A stretch of 64,000 nt of DNA. Origin: Olivibacter sp. SDN3. GTDB taxonomy: Bacteria; Bacteroidota; Bacteroidia; Sphingobacteriales; Sphingobacteriaceae. The notes below the pieces were generated by a model. That model did no database searches, was not told where the DNA came from, and was given only the letters and a program-made list of their open reading frames with translations. The stretch is from the NCBI RefSeq assembly GCF_014334135.1, contig NZ_CP060497.1, positions 4,154,001 through 4,218,000 of the forward strand. The letters run 5' to 3'. The stretch's first letter is position 1; each line of letters starts with the position of its first letter. Of the stretch, positions 36,194 to 45,314 are shown in pieces. A program made the position numbers and the translations under genes.

Positions 36194-37021
36194 TTATTCT
36201 AGTTTATAGGCGATTACTTTATTTTTAAAAAATGTTGGAACAAATAGGGTACGGGTTCTAGAAGAAAAAGCAAAATCCGCAGTATTCATTTTCTCGATCC
36301 TGCTATCCTTTAGTTCCTCAACCTTCCCGTCGGGTGTTACATAATAAATCAAGCCTGCCCAACAGCTAATTAGAAAATTTTCTTCATCTTTCTGCAATCC
36401 GTCGGTAGACTTTTCCATTCCATCGGCTAATTTATTAATTTTTTTATCCGTTGTAACTTCATATAAAGCACCGCTATCTACAAAATAAAAGGAAATCCCC
36501 TCAGCAAGCACGCCATTGGGATTAGTTAAACCGTCCAAGAAAACAGTTAACTTATCATCCTTCAATACATAAATTTTACCCCCTTTTGAGTCAGAAACAT
36601 ATATTGTTCCGTTTGAAGAGGCTGTAACATCGTTGAACATTCCTACTTCAGGCATGGCAATTTTATTGACAATTGTCTCGCTTTCAATATCTATGACAAC
36701 CAGTTCCTGCAAATCAGCTACATATAAATACGTATTATGGAGAGCCATGCCTTTAGGAGAGTTTAAGCCGCTTATCCAGTCTTGAGCTTGAATATTTCCG
36801 TCCATATCCAGTTTGGCAATACTGCCGTTATTGTCAGCAGCGCTTGCATCCCCTTTGCCAATTAAGCTTACATAAAGCGCTTGTTCGTCTTCCTTGAGAA
36901 GTACAGATTCAGGCACAGGTAATAGGGTGTCTGTTTCCCATACTTTGGTAAGCTTTGTTTGTGCATTGCTTAGGTAGCTAGCAACAAGAAAAAAGAAAGC
37001 AATGATAAATACCTTGAACAT
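36194..37021 (-). CDS. Exported SMP-30/gluconolactonase-like beta-propeller protein
   Basis: 275 residues. Signal peptide (FKVFIIAFFFLVASYLSNAQ). Repeating propeller strands with SPKGMALHNTYLYVADLQELVVIDI, FNDVTASSNGTIYVSDSKGGKIYVL and NPNGVLAEGISFYFVDSGALYEV. The Asn-Asp/Ser-Asp positions common for metal-binding in the SMP-30 family are present, but catalysis cannot be confirmed. Single gene between the S1 protein and a SelW-like gene. Confidence 0.7.
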   Translation of the reverse strand: MFKVFIIAFFFLVASYLSNAQTKLTKVWETDTLLPVPESVLLKEDEQALYVSLIGKGDASAADNNGSIAKLDMDGNIQAQDWISGLNSPKGMALHNTYLYVADLQELVVIDIESETIVNKIAMPEVGMFNDVTASSNGTIYVSDSKGGKIYVLKDDKLTVFLDGLTNPNGVLAEGISFYFVDSGALYEVTTDKKINKLADGMEKSTDGLQKDEENFLISCWAGLIYYVTPDGKVEELKDSRIEKMNTADFAFSSRTRTLFVPTFFKNKVIAYKLE

Positions 37022-37075
37022 AATAGATGGTGATTAGTGAATTAATAGTAACAAAATTATCGAGATGAATGTTTG

Positions 37076-37357
37076 TTATGGTTTAATATCTGAATGTCCC
37101 AATTTTTTTGAAGGGTTAACTTCATCGCGAATGAGCTGTTTAAGCATTTTTATTTCTGGGAAGGCCCCCTGTCTTTTGCGATCAAATATTTCGCGACTAT
37201 CAATACTTATCGTGTAGCGTCCACTTATTGAACTGGGCTTCAGTAAAACGCCGTTAAGATCTGCTTCGAACGTATTCAAAATTTCTTGGGCCATATATGC
37301 TGCACGTAAAAGCCACCCGCATTTCGGACAATACTCTATGGTAAGTGTAGGTTTCAT
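37076..37357 (-). CDS. SelT/SelW/SelH-type Rdx protein (Cys form)
   Basis: 93 residues. Thioredoxin-like fold with N-terminal redox motif YCPKCGWLLRAAYMAQEIL (C-x-x-C where selenoproteins have CxxU) and the family core IKMLKQLIRDEVNPSKKLGHS. Likely thiol-redox or reducing role in the cytosol. No operon partner. Confidence 0.85.
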   Translation of the reverse strand: MKPTLTIEYCPKCGWLLRAAYMAQEILNTFEADLNGVLLKPSSISGRYTISIDSREIFDRKRQGAFPEIKMLKQLIRDEVNPSKKLGHSDIKP

Positions 37358-37708
37358 ATGATGATGTGTCTAGTAATTTTTGTAAAATTAACAATATCAG
37401 AAAAGAAGATCGATTGAAAAATAAATATACCGGATAAGATAATAAAAAGCACCAATTTGAGTTTATTATTTATAAATTAATGATACCTGAATTGTAAAGA
37501 TAATAGTGGATGTTCTATTTTAATTTATTGTTAATCAGCTTGTTGTGCTATTATGTTTCCATAAGAAAAATTAAAAACTTATTTTCGCAGCAATTCTGGA
37601 AAAATAATAACTCCAGAAAGATATGTTCTTAACTCGGGTAAATGCTGAACTAAACTAATAGTTGCATTGTAATTGTAAAGAACGATTGTGTATTCTTAAA
37701 GTAGTAAT
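37358..37708. other. Intergenic gap of 351 bp
   Basis: AT-rich spacer between two divergent genes. I see no open frame, repeat or tRNA in it. TATTTTCG near 37,580 is a weak -7-like element for the glucosaminidase gene. Confidence 0.4.
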
Positions 37709-38200
37709 ATGATAGGAAAAAACATTCGAACAATACGTTCAGTCGGAATGAAAGTTTTACTTCTGGCATTTTTATTTATAGGATTTGCAAGTGAAAGTTA
37801 TGCCCAATCTGCATATATTGAGAAACATAAATCTCTTGCAGATTCTCTTTCTAAGGCCTACGGAATTCCTTCTTCAGTGATTTTAGGAGTAGCCATTTTA
37901 GAATCAGGGAACGGACAAAGTAGAAACTCTAAATTGTTACATAATCATTTTGGTATTGTTGGAACCAACAAACTTAAAGAAACACACGGAATTAAAAGTA
38001 GGTATAGGCAATATAAAAGTCCAACTGGATCTTTTGTTCATTTCTGTAAAGTGATATCGAATAAATATTTTTACACGAAATTGAAGGGAACAGACGACGC
38101 GACAAAATGGGTGGAGGCTATTAGTAAATCCGGTTATTCTACCCATCCAGAAACTTGGAAGGCCCGTATCTTGAGAACGATATCAAAATGCAATTTATGA
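37709..38200 (+). CDS. Exported glucosaminidase (GH73-type)
   Basis: 163 residues. Signal peptide cleaved around AYAQ (residue 33), then a mannosyl-glycoprotein endo-beta-N-acetylglucosaminidase-like domain with catalytic Glu65 in VAILESGNGQSRNSKLLHNHFGIVG and YRQYKSPTGSFVHFCKVISN. It should cut peptidoglycan glycan strands. It starts an apparent transcript with the SGNH and MBOAT genes 15 bp downstream, linking wall hydrolysis to acylation. Confidence 0.85.
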   Translation: MIGKNIRTIRSVGMKVLLLAFLFIGFASESYAQSAYIEKHKSLADSLSKAYGIPSSVILGVAILESGNGQSRNSKLLHNHFGIVGTNKLKETHGIKSRYRQYKSPTGSFVHFCKVISNKYFYTKLKGTDDATKWVEAISKSGYSTHPETWKARILRTISKCNL

Positions 38201-38215
38201 TATGTTAGACTATAT

Positions 38216-39676
38216 ATGAATGCGAATAAACGTGTATTCTTGTTTATTTTTTTTAGCCTAATTTTATACTTGTTTTTTTCCTATATAAACTTAGCCTATC
38301 ATAAAACGTGGAAGCTATTTGATAGAATTAACTTAATTGCAGATATTGTTGTTCATCCAAATGCAATAGATGATATTACTGTACGTGATACGTTATCTGA
38401 TGAATTACTTTCTAAAGAAATTGATTATAAACCATCTTCATCTACGGTTACCGAAGTAAAAGATAGTTTACAGAAACAAATCCAAGAGGTTACTGAACAA
38501 TCTACAGCAAAGCGCTCTCGGCCTATATCCCTTGCAAATAAGATAACGAGAAAAGAAATAATTGGCTTTTCTGACGACACGGTACAGTCTGCCTTAACTC
38601 AATTTGCCGAGAAAATTTATCGACTGAAGAAAGGCGAAAATGTGCGCGTTCGGATAGCCTATCTTGGTGATAGTATGATCGAAGGTGATCTACTGTCGAA
38701 AACATTGAGAAATTGGTTGCAAAAAACGTATGGTGGTATTGGGGTTGGCTTTGTTCCCATTACATCCCAGGTGGCACAATTTAGGCAAACCGCACAAGCA
38801 ACCTATTCCGATGGTTGGAAAGATTTAAACTTTAAAAATTCGAAAAATAAACACCTTTTTTTATCTGGGCATGTGTTTTTCTCGTCAGGAGCTGATTGGA
38901 TTAAGGTAAAAGATAATACCACACGAGATACTACAATAATTCTGGATAAGTATCTTTTTTACGGTCCTTCTACAGATACTTCACAAATAACAGTAAATGG
39001 CAAAGCAATTAAACTGTCAGGAAAAGCCCCGTTCAATAAACAAAATTTATTGAGCGATAAGTCGAAAACTATGCATATCGCGTTTAGTGATCGACAACTT
39101 CCGGTTTATGGTTTAAGTTTTGAGTCAGAACAAGGTATCATAGTTGACAACTTCTCTTTTAGAGGCATTTCTGGTTTGGAGTTTGGTAGAATTGATACCG
39201 GTTTTCTTCAAGCTATTCAGCAGTCTAACTCCTATGATCTTATTATTTTCCAGTACGGTGTAAATGTTATATACGATCCTGAGGAAACCAATTTTAACTG
39301 GTATAAGAGAGCTGCCATTCCTGTTATTAATAAAATGAAGACTTGTTTTCCAGAAGCAGATATTTTAATTATTGGTACCGGTGATAGGGCCTTTAGATAT
39401 CCTGAGGGTTATCAGTCGGCTATTGGCATCGAGGAACTTGTCAGCGTACAGGCGTCTTTGGCTTCACAAACGAAGTGTTCATTCTTTAGTTTATATGCTG
39501 CTATGGGGGGTAAAAATTCTATGGTAAATTGGGCAAATCAGACGCCAAGTTTAGCTAATAAAGATTATGTACATCCCAATGCGTTGGGAGCTAATATATT
39601 AGGTAAGAATTTGTTTGACGCTATAAAAAAGGACGTTGACAGATTTGATGTCAATAGATATTCAGAAGAGCATTGA
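38216..39676 (+). CDS. Membrane-anchored SGNH/GDSL hydrolase (O-acyl transfer partner)
   Basis: 486 residues. Membrane anchor at about 8-28, a Ser/Thr-rich linker to residue 100, then an SGNH hydrolase: catalytic Ser in GDSMIEGD (S153), Asn in block III (FQYGVN) and DxxH (D450, H453) in DYVHPNALG. Such proteins paired with MBOAT enzymes move acetyl groups onto glycans, as AlgX/PatB do. 15 bp after the glucosaminidase, 2 bp before the MBOAT start. Paralogue of the convergent gene at 41318-42622. Confidence 0.8.
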   Translation: MNANKRVFLFIFFSLILYLFFSYINLAYHKTWKLFDRINLIADIVVHPNAIDDITVRDTLSDELLSKEIDYKPSSSTVTEVKDSLQKQIQEVTEQSTAKRSRPISLANKITRKEIIGFSDDTVQSALTQFAEKIYRLKKGENVRVRIAYLGDSMIEGDLLSKTLRNWLQKTYGGIGVGFVPITSQVAQFRQTAQATYSDGWKDLNFKNSKNKHLFLSGHVFFSSGADWIKVKDNTTRDTTIILDKYLFYGPSTDTSQITVNGKAIKLSGKAPFNKQNLLSDKSKTMHIAFSDRQLPVYGLSFESEQGIIVDNFSFRGISGLEFGRIDTGFLQAIQQSNSYDLIIFQYGVNVIYDPEETNFNWYKRAAIPVINKMKTCFPEADILIIGTGDRAFRYPEGYQSAIGIEELVSVQASLASQTKCSFFSLYAAMGGKNSMVNWANQTPSLANKDYVHPNALGANILGKNLFDAIKKDVDRFDVNRYSEEH

Positions 39677-39678
39677 TA

Positions 39679-41337
39679 ATGGATTGGAATTTACCATCTA
39701 TCGAATTAGATTACACTGCACTTACCAGTGAATTTTTTTATGATTCCAAAAATCCATTACTTTTTAATAATGGTTTTTTTGTTTTCTTTTTTGCCTTTTT
39801 CATTATTCTATATTACCTTTTTAGGAATCAATATAGCGTAAGAAGGTACATCTTTTGTAGCTTTTCGTTGTACTTTTTCTATAAAGCAAGTGGCTATTTT
39901 GTAAGCTTAGTTATTATATCGGCAGTTGTTAATTATTGGTTGTCGCACGCCATTTACAAGAAAAGAAGCGGGGGTAGAGGAAAAATCCTGCTCCTTTGTT
40001 GTGTGATATTTAATTTAGGTGTTCTCTTTTATTTTAAGTATACAAATTTTTTTATTTCAGTTACCAATCAGCTATTTTATACGGACTTAAATTTGCTGAA
40101 CATCCTTTTACCCATAGGTATTTCTTTCTACACATTTGAGAATCTAAGCTATAACATTGACGTATATAGGAGAGATTTCAAGCCTGCGAAAAAATTTAGC
40201 GAATATTTATTATTTTTATCTTTCTTTCCTAAACTGATGATGGGCCCAATAGTGCGTGCGCACGATTTTGTTCCACAAATAAACAAACCTTATTTTCTTA
40301 CAGATACCGGTTTTGCCAAAGGTTTTTATTTGATCATTTCGGGCTTGATAAAGAAATTGATCATCTCTGATTATATAACCTTAAATTTTGTTGATTATGT
40401 TTTTGACGACCCGGCAAGATATACTGGTCTTGAAAACCTGTTTGCGGTATATGGTTATGCGATTGTAATTTACTGTGATTTCAGCGGTTATAGTGATATT
40501 GCTATAGGCATCGCCAAATGGTTAGGTTTTACTATTCCTCCAAATTTTTTATCCCCTTACCAAAGTAAAGATATCACAGAATTTTGGCGGAGATGGCATA
40601 TATCACTCTCTTCGTGGCTACGCGATTACTTATACATACCATTAGGAGGAAACAGAAGTAGCACAATGGCGTCATTTCTGTTTTGTATATGTTTTTTTAT
40701 TGGCGTTTTCTATGGCAGTAAGCATCTGTTGAATTTTAATGATGAGTATGCAGGCATTTTATGCGGCATTATATTACTTGTTTTGATTATTCCTGCTGTT
40801 ATTAACCAACAGATAAAGGGTATCTCTGCTAATATGAACCTGCTTACTACTATGTTATTAGGCGGATTTTGGCATGGTGCAAGTTTCAACTTTTTAATCT
40901 GGGGAGCCTTGCATGGACTTGCCTTGGCCCTGCATAAAATTTGGATGCTGATTACTAATGGGTGGATGGATGGTATAAAAAGTAGAACGGTGTACACCGT
41001 GTTAGCTACTATTTGTACATTCCATTTCTTGTGTTTTTGTTGGATATTCTTTAAAGCACCTGATTACGATGACGCCATTGTGATGATAGAAAAGATTAGT
41101 CACGATATTGACTTTAACGTATGGAAAGCTTTTATTGATAACTACATCAGTGTAGTAGCTATGATGGCATTTGCGCTTATTATTCATTTTATTCCGGATG
41201 ATTTGGCCGATAATGTAATAGAAAGGTTGGGAAGATTGCCACTTATTGCTTATTTAGTTGTGTTTTTTTGCTTTCTACTTTTATACGGTGTGTTTAAATC
41301 AGCCAAGCCGGTAATGCCTATCTATCTGCAGTTTTAG
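39679..41337 (+). CDS. MBOAT family O-acyltransferase (PatA/AlgI-like)
   Basis: 552 residues from the ATG at 39679 (a TTG at 39673 is in frame). About 11 membrane helices. MBOAT signatures: YSDIAIGIAKWLGF, FWRRWHISLSSWLRDYLYIPLGG and the active-site histidine in GFWHGASFNFLIWGALHG. Transfers acyl groups, probably acetyl from the cytoplasm, to an envelope glycan through the SGNH partner. Its 3' end overlaps the convergent second SGNH gene by 20 bp. Confidence 0.92.
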   Translation: MDWNLPSIELDYTALTSEFFYDSKNPLLFNNGFFVFFFAFFIILYYLFRNQYSVRRYIFCSFSLYFFYKASGYFVSLVIISAVVNYWLSHAIYKKRSGGRGKILLLCCVIFNLGVLFYFKYTNFFISVTNQLFYTDLNLLNILLPIGISFYTFENLSYNIDVYRRDFKPAKKFSEYLLFLSFFPKLMMGPIVRAHDFVPQINKPYFLTDTGFAKGFYLIISGLIKKLIISDYITLNFVDYVFDDPARYTGLENLFAVYGYAIVIYCDFSGYSDIAIGIAKWLGFTIPPNFLSPYQSKDITEFWRRWHISLSSWLRDYLYIPLGGNRSSTMASFLFCICFFIGVFYGSKHLLNFNDEYAGILCGIILLVLIIPAVINQQIKGISANMNLLTTMLLGGFWHGASFNFLIWGALHGLALALHKIWMLITNGWMDGIKSRTVYTVLATICTFHFLCFCWIFFKAPDYDDAIVMIEKISHDIDFNVWKAFIDNYISVVAMMAFALIIHFIPDDLADNVIERLGRLPLIAYLVVFFCFLLLYGVFKSAKPVMPIYLQF

Positions 41338-42622
41338 CTAGATGAGCGTCAACGATATGCTGATTATCTAGATATCGGTTGTAACCGTTTGCCAGTGCGT
41401 CAAACAGTAATGCTCCTTGTATACTGTAGGCCTTCTGTTGGTAATGGATTTTATCCGTTTGAAGAAGGTTATTTTTTAACCATTCGTTGGATGACCCCAC
41501 TCCTCCGGTAATTTCATATAAATCCCATAAAGGAATTCCAAGGCGGCCACTATAGTATCGAAGTGCTAAATTAAGACGTTCTATCATAGGATTTCTGGTT
41601 CCTTTTTTAAACGATTCGGCTGTTGTAGTTAACAGTACGGCTGCATTTGGATTGATCGTTTTTATCTTGGCTATCGTTTCGGCAACATGATTAATATACA
41701 CCTCCTCTGTCATATCATTATAAAAAGCTTCATTGGTGCCCATTGATAGTATGTATAAATCAGCTTGCAGTTTCGGTAACTGTTTCCAGAACAGTGGTTC
41801 CTTATTATATTGCTCATAACGAGCCCCGTTTACACCGATCGTATGTAGTAGAACACCAGGCACATTTTTTTTCTCCAAAGAAGCTCCAAAAAAATAAGCT
41901 TTTGTTTTTTCAGCACTAATGGTGACTTCATTGACGGAGGAGCCCAAGTTAAATTCCCTTGTCTCAAAATCGCCGTCGGCCACTGTGGTAGTCTGACCAA
42001 TCGCGGATTTGCCGTTTATTGTCGATAGCTGCCAAGGACCTTTACTTACAAATAGTTTAACGTGATCAAAGGATTGTTGTTGGGCACTAACATCTGGTTT
42101 AAGTGTTAAGTGCAATTCGTTCCTTCCATAGAGGCCACTGAGTGAGAAACCTGTTAGACCGGCACTAAAGGGCGATCGTGCTTGGCTAATTTTAGTATTT
42201 TGCCAGCGCGTGCTAGCGACGCTTTTTATATCTAGTGGCCCGTTGGTGCGAGCAACTTGATAGGGAAAAACAAGCCCTCTGCCCGCATTGCCAAAAAAAT
42301 CCTGTAAACCTGTACGCACCTCTCTAGAAATGAGATCAGGCTGTATATGCGAATCGCCTATCTGTACGACAGATACTCTTTGGATATCGCCATTTCTTAG
42401 CTCAAACAATTTTTGATAAAATGATGCCAGTCCTTCCACATTATTGATAGTGTCAATTAACGGATCAATAAAAGCATAGGTGCTATTATAACGAAGTGAA
42501 GCTATTCTGAATTTTTTTTTTTCGCTACTATATTTGGTATTGGGTGCTTTGGTTAATGTTTTTCCGACATATAATGCACCGGAAGAAATGGATAGAAGGT
42601 ATAAGAGTAATACGTAATTCAT
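41318..42622 (-). CDS. Exported SGNH/GDSL hydrolase, paralogue of the 38.2-kb protein
   Basis: 434 residues. Signal peptide (VLLLYLLSISSGALYVG), then the SGNH core with S91 in IGDSHIQPD, block III SMGTNEAF and DxxH (D390, H393) in DKIHYQQKAY. Full catalytic set, so it is probably active. Convergent with the MBOAT gene, with a 20-bp overlap of 3' ends. It could remove (esterase) or add acetyl groups in the same system. Confidence 0.8.
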   Translation of the reverse strand: MNYVLLLYLLSISSGALYVGKTLTKAPNTKYSSEKKKFRIASLRYNSTYAFIDPLIDTINNVEGLASFYQKLFELRNGDIQRVSVVQIGDSHIQPDLISREVRTGLQDFFGNAGRGLVFPYQVARTNGPLDIKSVASTRWQNTKISQARSPFSAGLTGFSLSGLYGRNELHLTLKPDVSAQQQSFDHVKLFVSKGPWQLSTINGKSAIGQTTTVADGDFETREFNLGSSVNEVTISAEKTKAYFFGASLEKKNVPGVLLHTIGVNGARYEQYNKEPLFWKQLPKLQADLYILSMGTNEAFYNDMTEEVYINHVAETIAKIKTINPNAAVLLTTTAESFKKGTRNPMIERLNLALRYYSGRLGIPLWDLYEITGGVGSSNEWLKNNLLQTDKIHYQQKAYSIQGALLFDALANGYNRYLDNQHIVDAHLAKTADR

Positions 42623-42896
42623 TGATATTTCTTCACATTTTCTTTATACCATAACGATCTATTGAAATATTTGGTATGTCCTATTTAAGGCTTGCTGCCA
42701 TTTTTAATAATTCGGTCACAAATATATATAAAATATCACAATTTGTTGATATACAAAATATTGAAAGGAGTAGTGTGGTAGTCGGGTCAAAGTTTTTGAG
42801 GAGCTAATACATATTTTCCTAGAAATTATGTGGAAATATAGATGATTGATAATCTAATAAGTAAAAACGAATATTAACCTCTAATACCCCATTATT

Positions 42897-43730
42897 ATGT
42901 TAAACGCAAAATTAAGTATTTACACAAACGTTTGGTTAGATCTTGTTTTTAATAACCGAAATAAAGCATACGGGGCATTTATAATACGTAAAAAGGCTAA
43001 TGAGGACTTGACAAGAGCGTTATTTTTTGGAACACTAGTATTTATATCTGGTATAGTACTACCGATGATAATAACTCGTCAAATTGAAAGAGATCTACCT
43101 ACAGTACCTGCTGATGAGAATACTGTTGTGCTGGAAGATGTTCAACTGCTAACGAAAAAAGAAAACATTCAATTATTACCGATAAGTGCTGACGCTGGCG
43201 CCAGAGTGAAAGAGGATAAAGTCAGGTTTTTACAGCCTAAGGTCGTTTCTCAACAATTAATAGTTGATGAAATGCCAAACCTAGAAAAGTTAAAAAATGC
43301 GTCACCAGCTCCTCAGAGTGTTGTTGGGGATCCGACAGCTCATATATATGTTGACGACACGAAAGCAGGAGCAACCGACCATTTAGGTGCAGTAACTGAA
43401 AGTACCGATGAAACGGATTTGTTTATATCGGTTGAAGTAGACCCTTTGTTTCCCGGAGGGATGAAGGCTTTTGCTAATTATGTAGCTAAAAACTATCGCT
43501 TCCCAAGCCAAGCAAAAGAGCGAGCTCTAAAAGGTCGTGTTATATTGAGCTTCGTTGTAGAAAGAGACGGATCCTTAACTCATATAAAAATATTGCGTGA
43601 TCTAGGATGGGGGACAGGTGAAGAGGCGGTTAGACTACTGCAATCGTCACCAAAATGGAAGCCAGGTATACAAAATGGACGAGCTGTTCGGGTAAGCTAT
43701 AGTTTGCCAATAGATTTACAATTACAATAA
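42897..43730 (+). CDS. TonB-family energy transducer
   Basis: 277 residues. N-terminal cytosolic stretch NNRNKAYGAF and single membrane helix (about 40-60), a long variable linker, and a C-terminal TonB domain: FPGGMKAFANYVAKNYRFPSQAKERALKGRVILSFVVERDGSL and the final RAVRVSYSLPIDLQ. Transmits proton-motive energy to outer-membrane receptors. No ExbB/ExbD nearby. The NNRNKAYGAF start is typical of Bacteroidota TonB proteins. Confidence 0.92.
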   Translation: MLNAKLSIYTNVWLDLVFNNRNKAYGAFIIRKKANEDLTRALFFGTLVFISGIVLPMIITRQIERDLPTVPADENTVVLEDVQLLTKKENIQLLPISADAGARVKEDKVRFLQPKVVSQQLIVDEMPNLEKLKNASPAPQSVVGDPTAHIYVDDTKAGATDHLGAVTESTDETDLFISVEVDPLFPGGMKAFANYVAKNYRFPSQAKERALKGRVILSFVVERDGSLTHIKILRDLGWGTGEEAVRLLQSSPKWKPGIQNGRAVRVSYSLPIDLQLQ

Positions 43731-43880
43731 TAGAAAAATGGATGATAAAACGCCTATATATGGAAATATAATAATTTTTTTAAAGCGTAAGTTAAATATT
43801 TATTTAGTTATACAGCGCATTCCTCGATATTGTTTAATTTTGGCGTGCGTTGTTTTCTTCGCCATAATGATACTGAAAGC

Positions 43881-44513
43881 ATGAGGACATTATTAATTTT
43901 ACTTTTGAATGGTTGCTTTTTAGTGCTTGCAACCGTTGATAGTCGCGCGCAAGGTTTTGCTGAAGAGATTATATGTTACCGGGAGAGCTATAAACAAGCT
44001 TTTGTTGAGGAAGCGAATAGTCCGTTAGAGGAATCAGACTTAGATGACCTTCGGTTTTACGAACCGGATAGCACATATAAAATAAAGGCCTATGTCACGT
44101 TTATTCATGATCCCGAGCCTTTTATAATTCCTACATATAGTGGTGTAGACAAAAAGTATTTGAGATTTGCTGCTTTAAATTTCAAGCTACATGATGAGGA
44201 GATAGAACTCACACTCTTTAAGAGTCTGGGTTTGTCAGACCCTATATACGCTGATTACTTGTTTTTGCCGTTCACTGACGCCACGAATGATGTTACGACC
44301 TATGGTGGCGGTCGTTATCTAGATCTGAAAAGAAGTGATATCAAGGGGAATGAAATTATCATAGATTTTAATAAATCATATAATCCTTATTGTGCCTATA
44401 GTGCTGGATATAATTGTCCGATTCCACCACCGGAAAATGCGCTGAATATTTCAGTAGAAGCAGGAGAAAAAAAATTTGAAGGGAAATATAAAGGTGAGCG
44501 GAGAGTTAAGTAA
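43881..44513 (+). CDS. Hypothetical exported protein
   Basis: 210 residues from the ATG at 43881; a longer non-ATG reading from 43830 is rejected because a clean signal peptide starts here (MRTLLILLLNGCFLVLATVDS, cleaved near RAQG). The mature part has motifs AYVTFIHDPEPFIIPTYSGVDKKYLRFAALNF and CPIPPPENALNISV. The spacing suggests a beta-rich exported domain of the DUF1684 type, but this is tentative. It follows tonB by 150 bp. Confidence 0.6.
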   Translation: MRTLLILLLNGCFLVLATVDSRAQGFAEEIICYRESYKQAFVEEANSPLEESDLDDLRFYEPDSTYKIKAYVTFIHDPEPFIIPTYSGVDKKYLRFAALNFKLHDEEIELTLFKSLGLSDPIYADYLFLPFTDATNDVTTYGGGRYLDLKRSDIKGNEIIIDFNKSYNPYCAYSAGYNCPIPPPENALNISVEAGEKKFEGKYKGERRVK

Positions 44514-44553
44514 TAAGGGTGTCCAAATAGATATGCATCACCAGTTATATCTG

Positions 44554-45174
44554 CTAGAGAAATTGGTTTAGATCACCCTTACCTTGCCTGAGTATTTCGA
44601 AATCTCCCGAGGTACAATCAACAACCGTGGAAGCCTCATTATCTCCGTAACCACCGTCAATAACGATATTCACTTGCTGTTCAAATTTTTCATGAATAAG
44701 CTCGGGGTCTGTTGAGTATTCTAAAATTTCATCTTCATCATGTATGGAAGCAGAGACAATTGGGTTACCTAGCTGTTTAACAATTTCTCTTGCTATACTA
44801 TTGTTAGGCACCCGGATACCAACGGTTTTTTTATTGGAACTCATAAGTTTAGGGACTTGGTTGCTTGCATTGAAAATATAAGTAAAAGGTCCAGGGAGCG
44901 ACTTTTTAAGCAATCTAAAGGTGGCGGTATCTATAGGTTTTGTATATTGAGCAATATCGGTAAGGTCGTAGCAGATAAAGGAAAGGTTTGCTTTTTCTGG
45001 TTTTAGCCCACGTATTTTACATAAATTTTCAATGGCTTTATGATTGGTAATATCGCAACCGATACCATATACCGTGTCTGTTGGGTAAATAATAATGCCA
45101 CCCTTTCTTAGCACGTTGACCACTTGCTCGATGGCACGTTCGTTAGGGTTTTCTGGATATATCTTTAACAGCAT
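44554..45174 (-). CDS. L-threonylcarbamoyladenylate synthase-like (Sua5/YciO/YrdC family)
   Basis: 206 residues. Makes threonylcarbamoyl-AMP for the t6A37 modification of tRNA, or a YciO relative. Motifs: IIYPTDTVYGIGCDITNHKA, KKTVGIRVPNN and IVSASIHDEDEILEY. YciO-like sequences lack a conserved KxR change; by eye I cannot settle YrdC versus YciO. Not linked in operon to asnS, which lies 140 bp upstream on the same strand. Confidence 0.85.
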   Translation of the reverse strand: MLLKIYPENPNERAIEQVVNVLRKGGIIIYPTDTVYGIGCDITNHKAIENLCKIRGLKPEKANLSFICYDLTDIAQYTKPIDTATFRLLKKSLPGPFTYIFNASNQVPKLMSSNKKTVGIRVPNNSIAREIVKQLGNPIVSASIHDEDEILEYSTDPELIHEKFEQQVNIVIDGGYGDNEASTVVDCTSGDFEILRQGKGDLNQFL

Positions 45175-45314
45175 AATGTTAATTATAATGATGACGGATG
45201 CTTATGACATTACGTATAACCTTCAATGACAGAAAAGGTTTTATAACAGTAAGTAATCTATCAAGAAGTAAATGGGGATAGCCACCTTTAATAAGTTACT
45301 CACTGTTTGATGGA

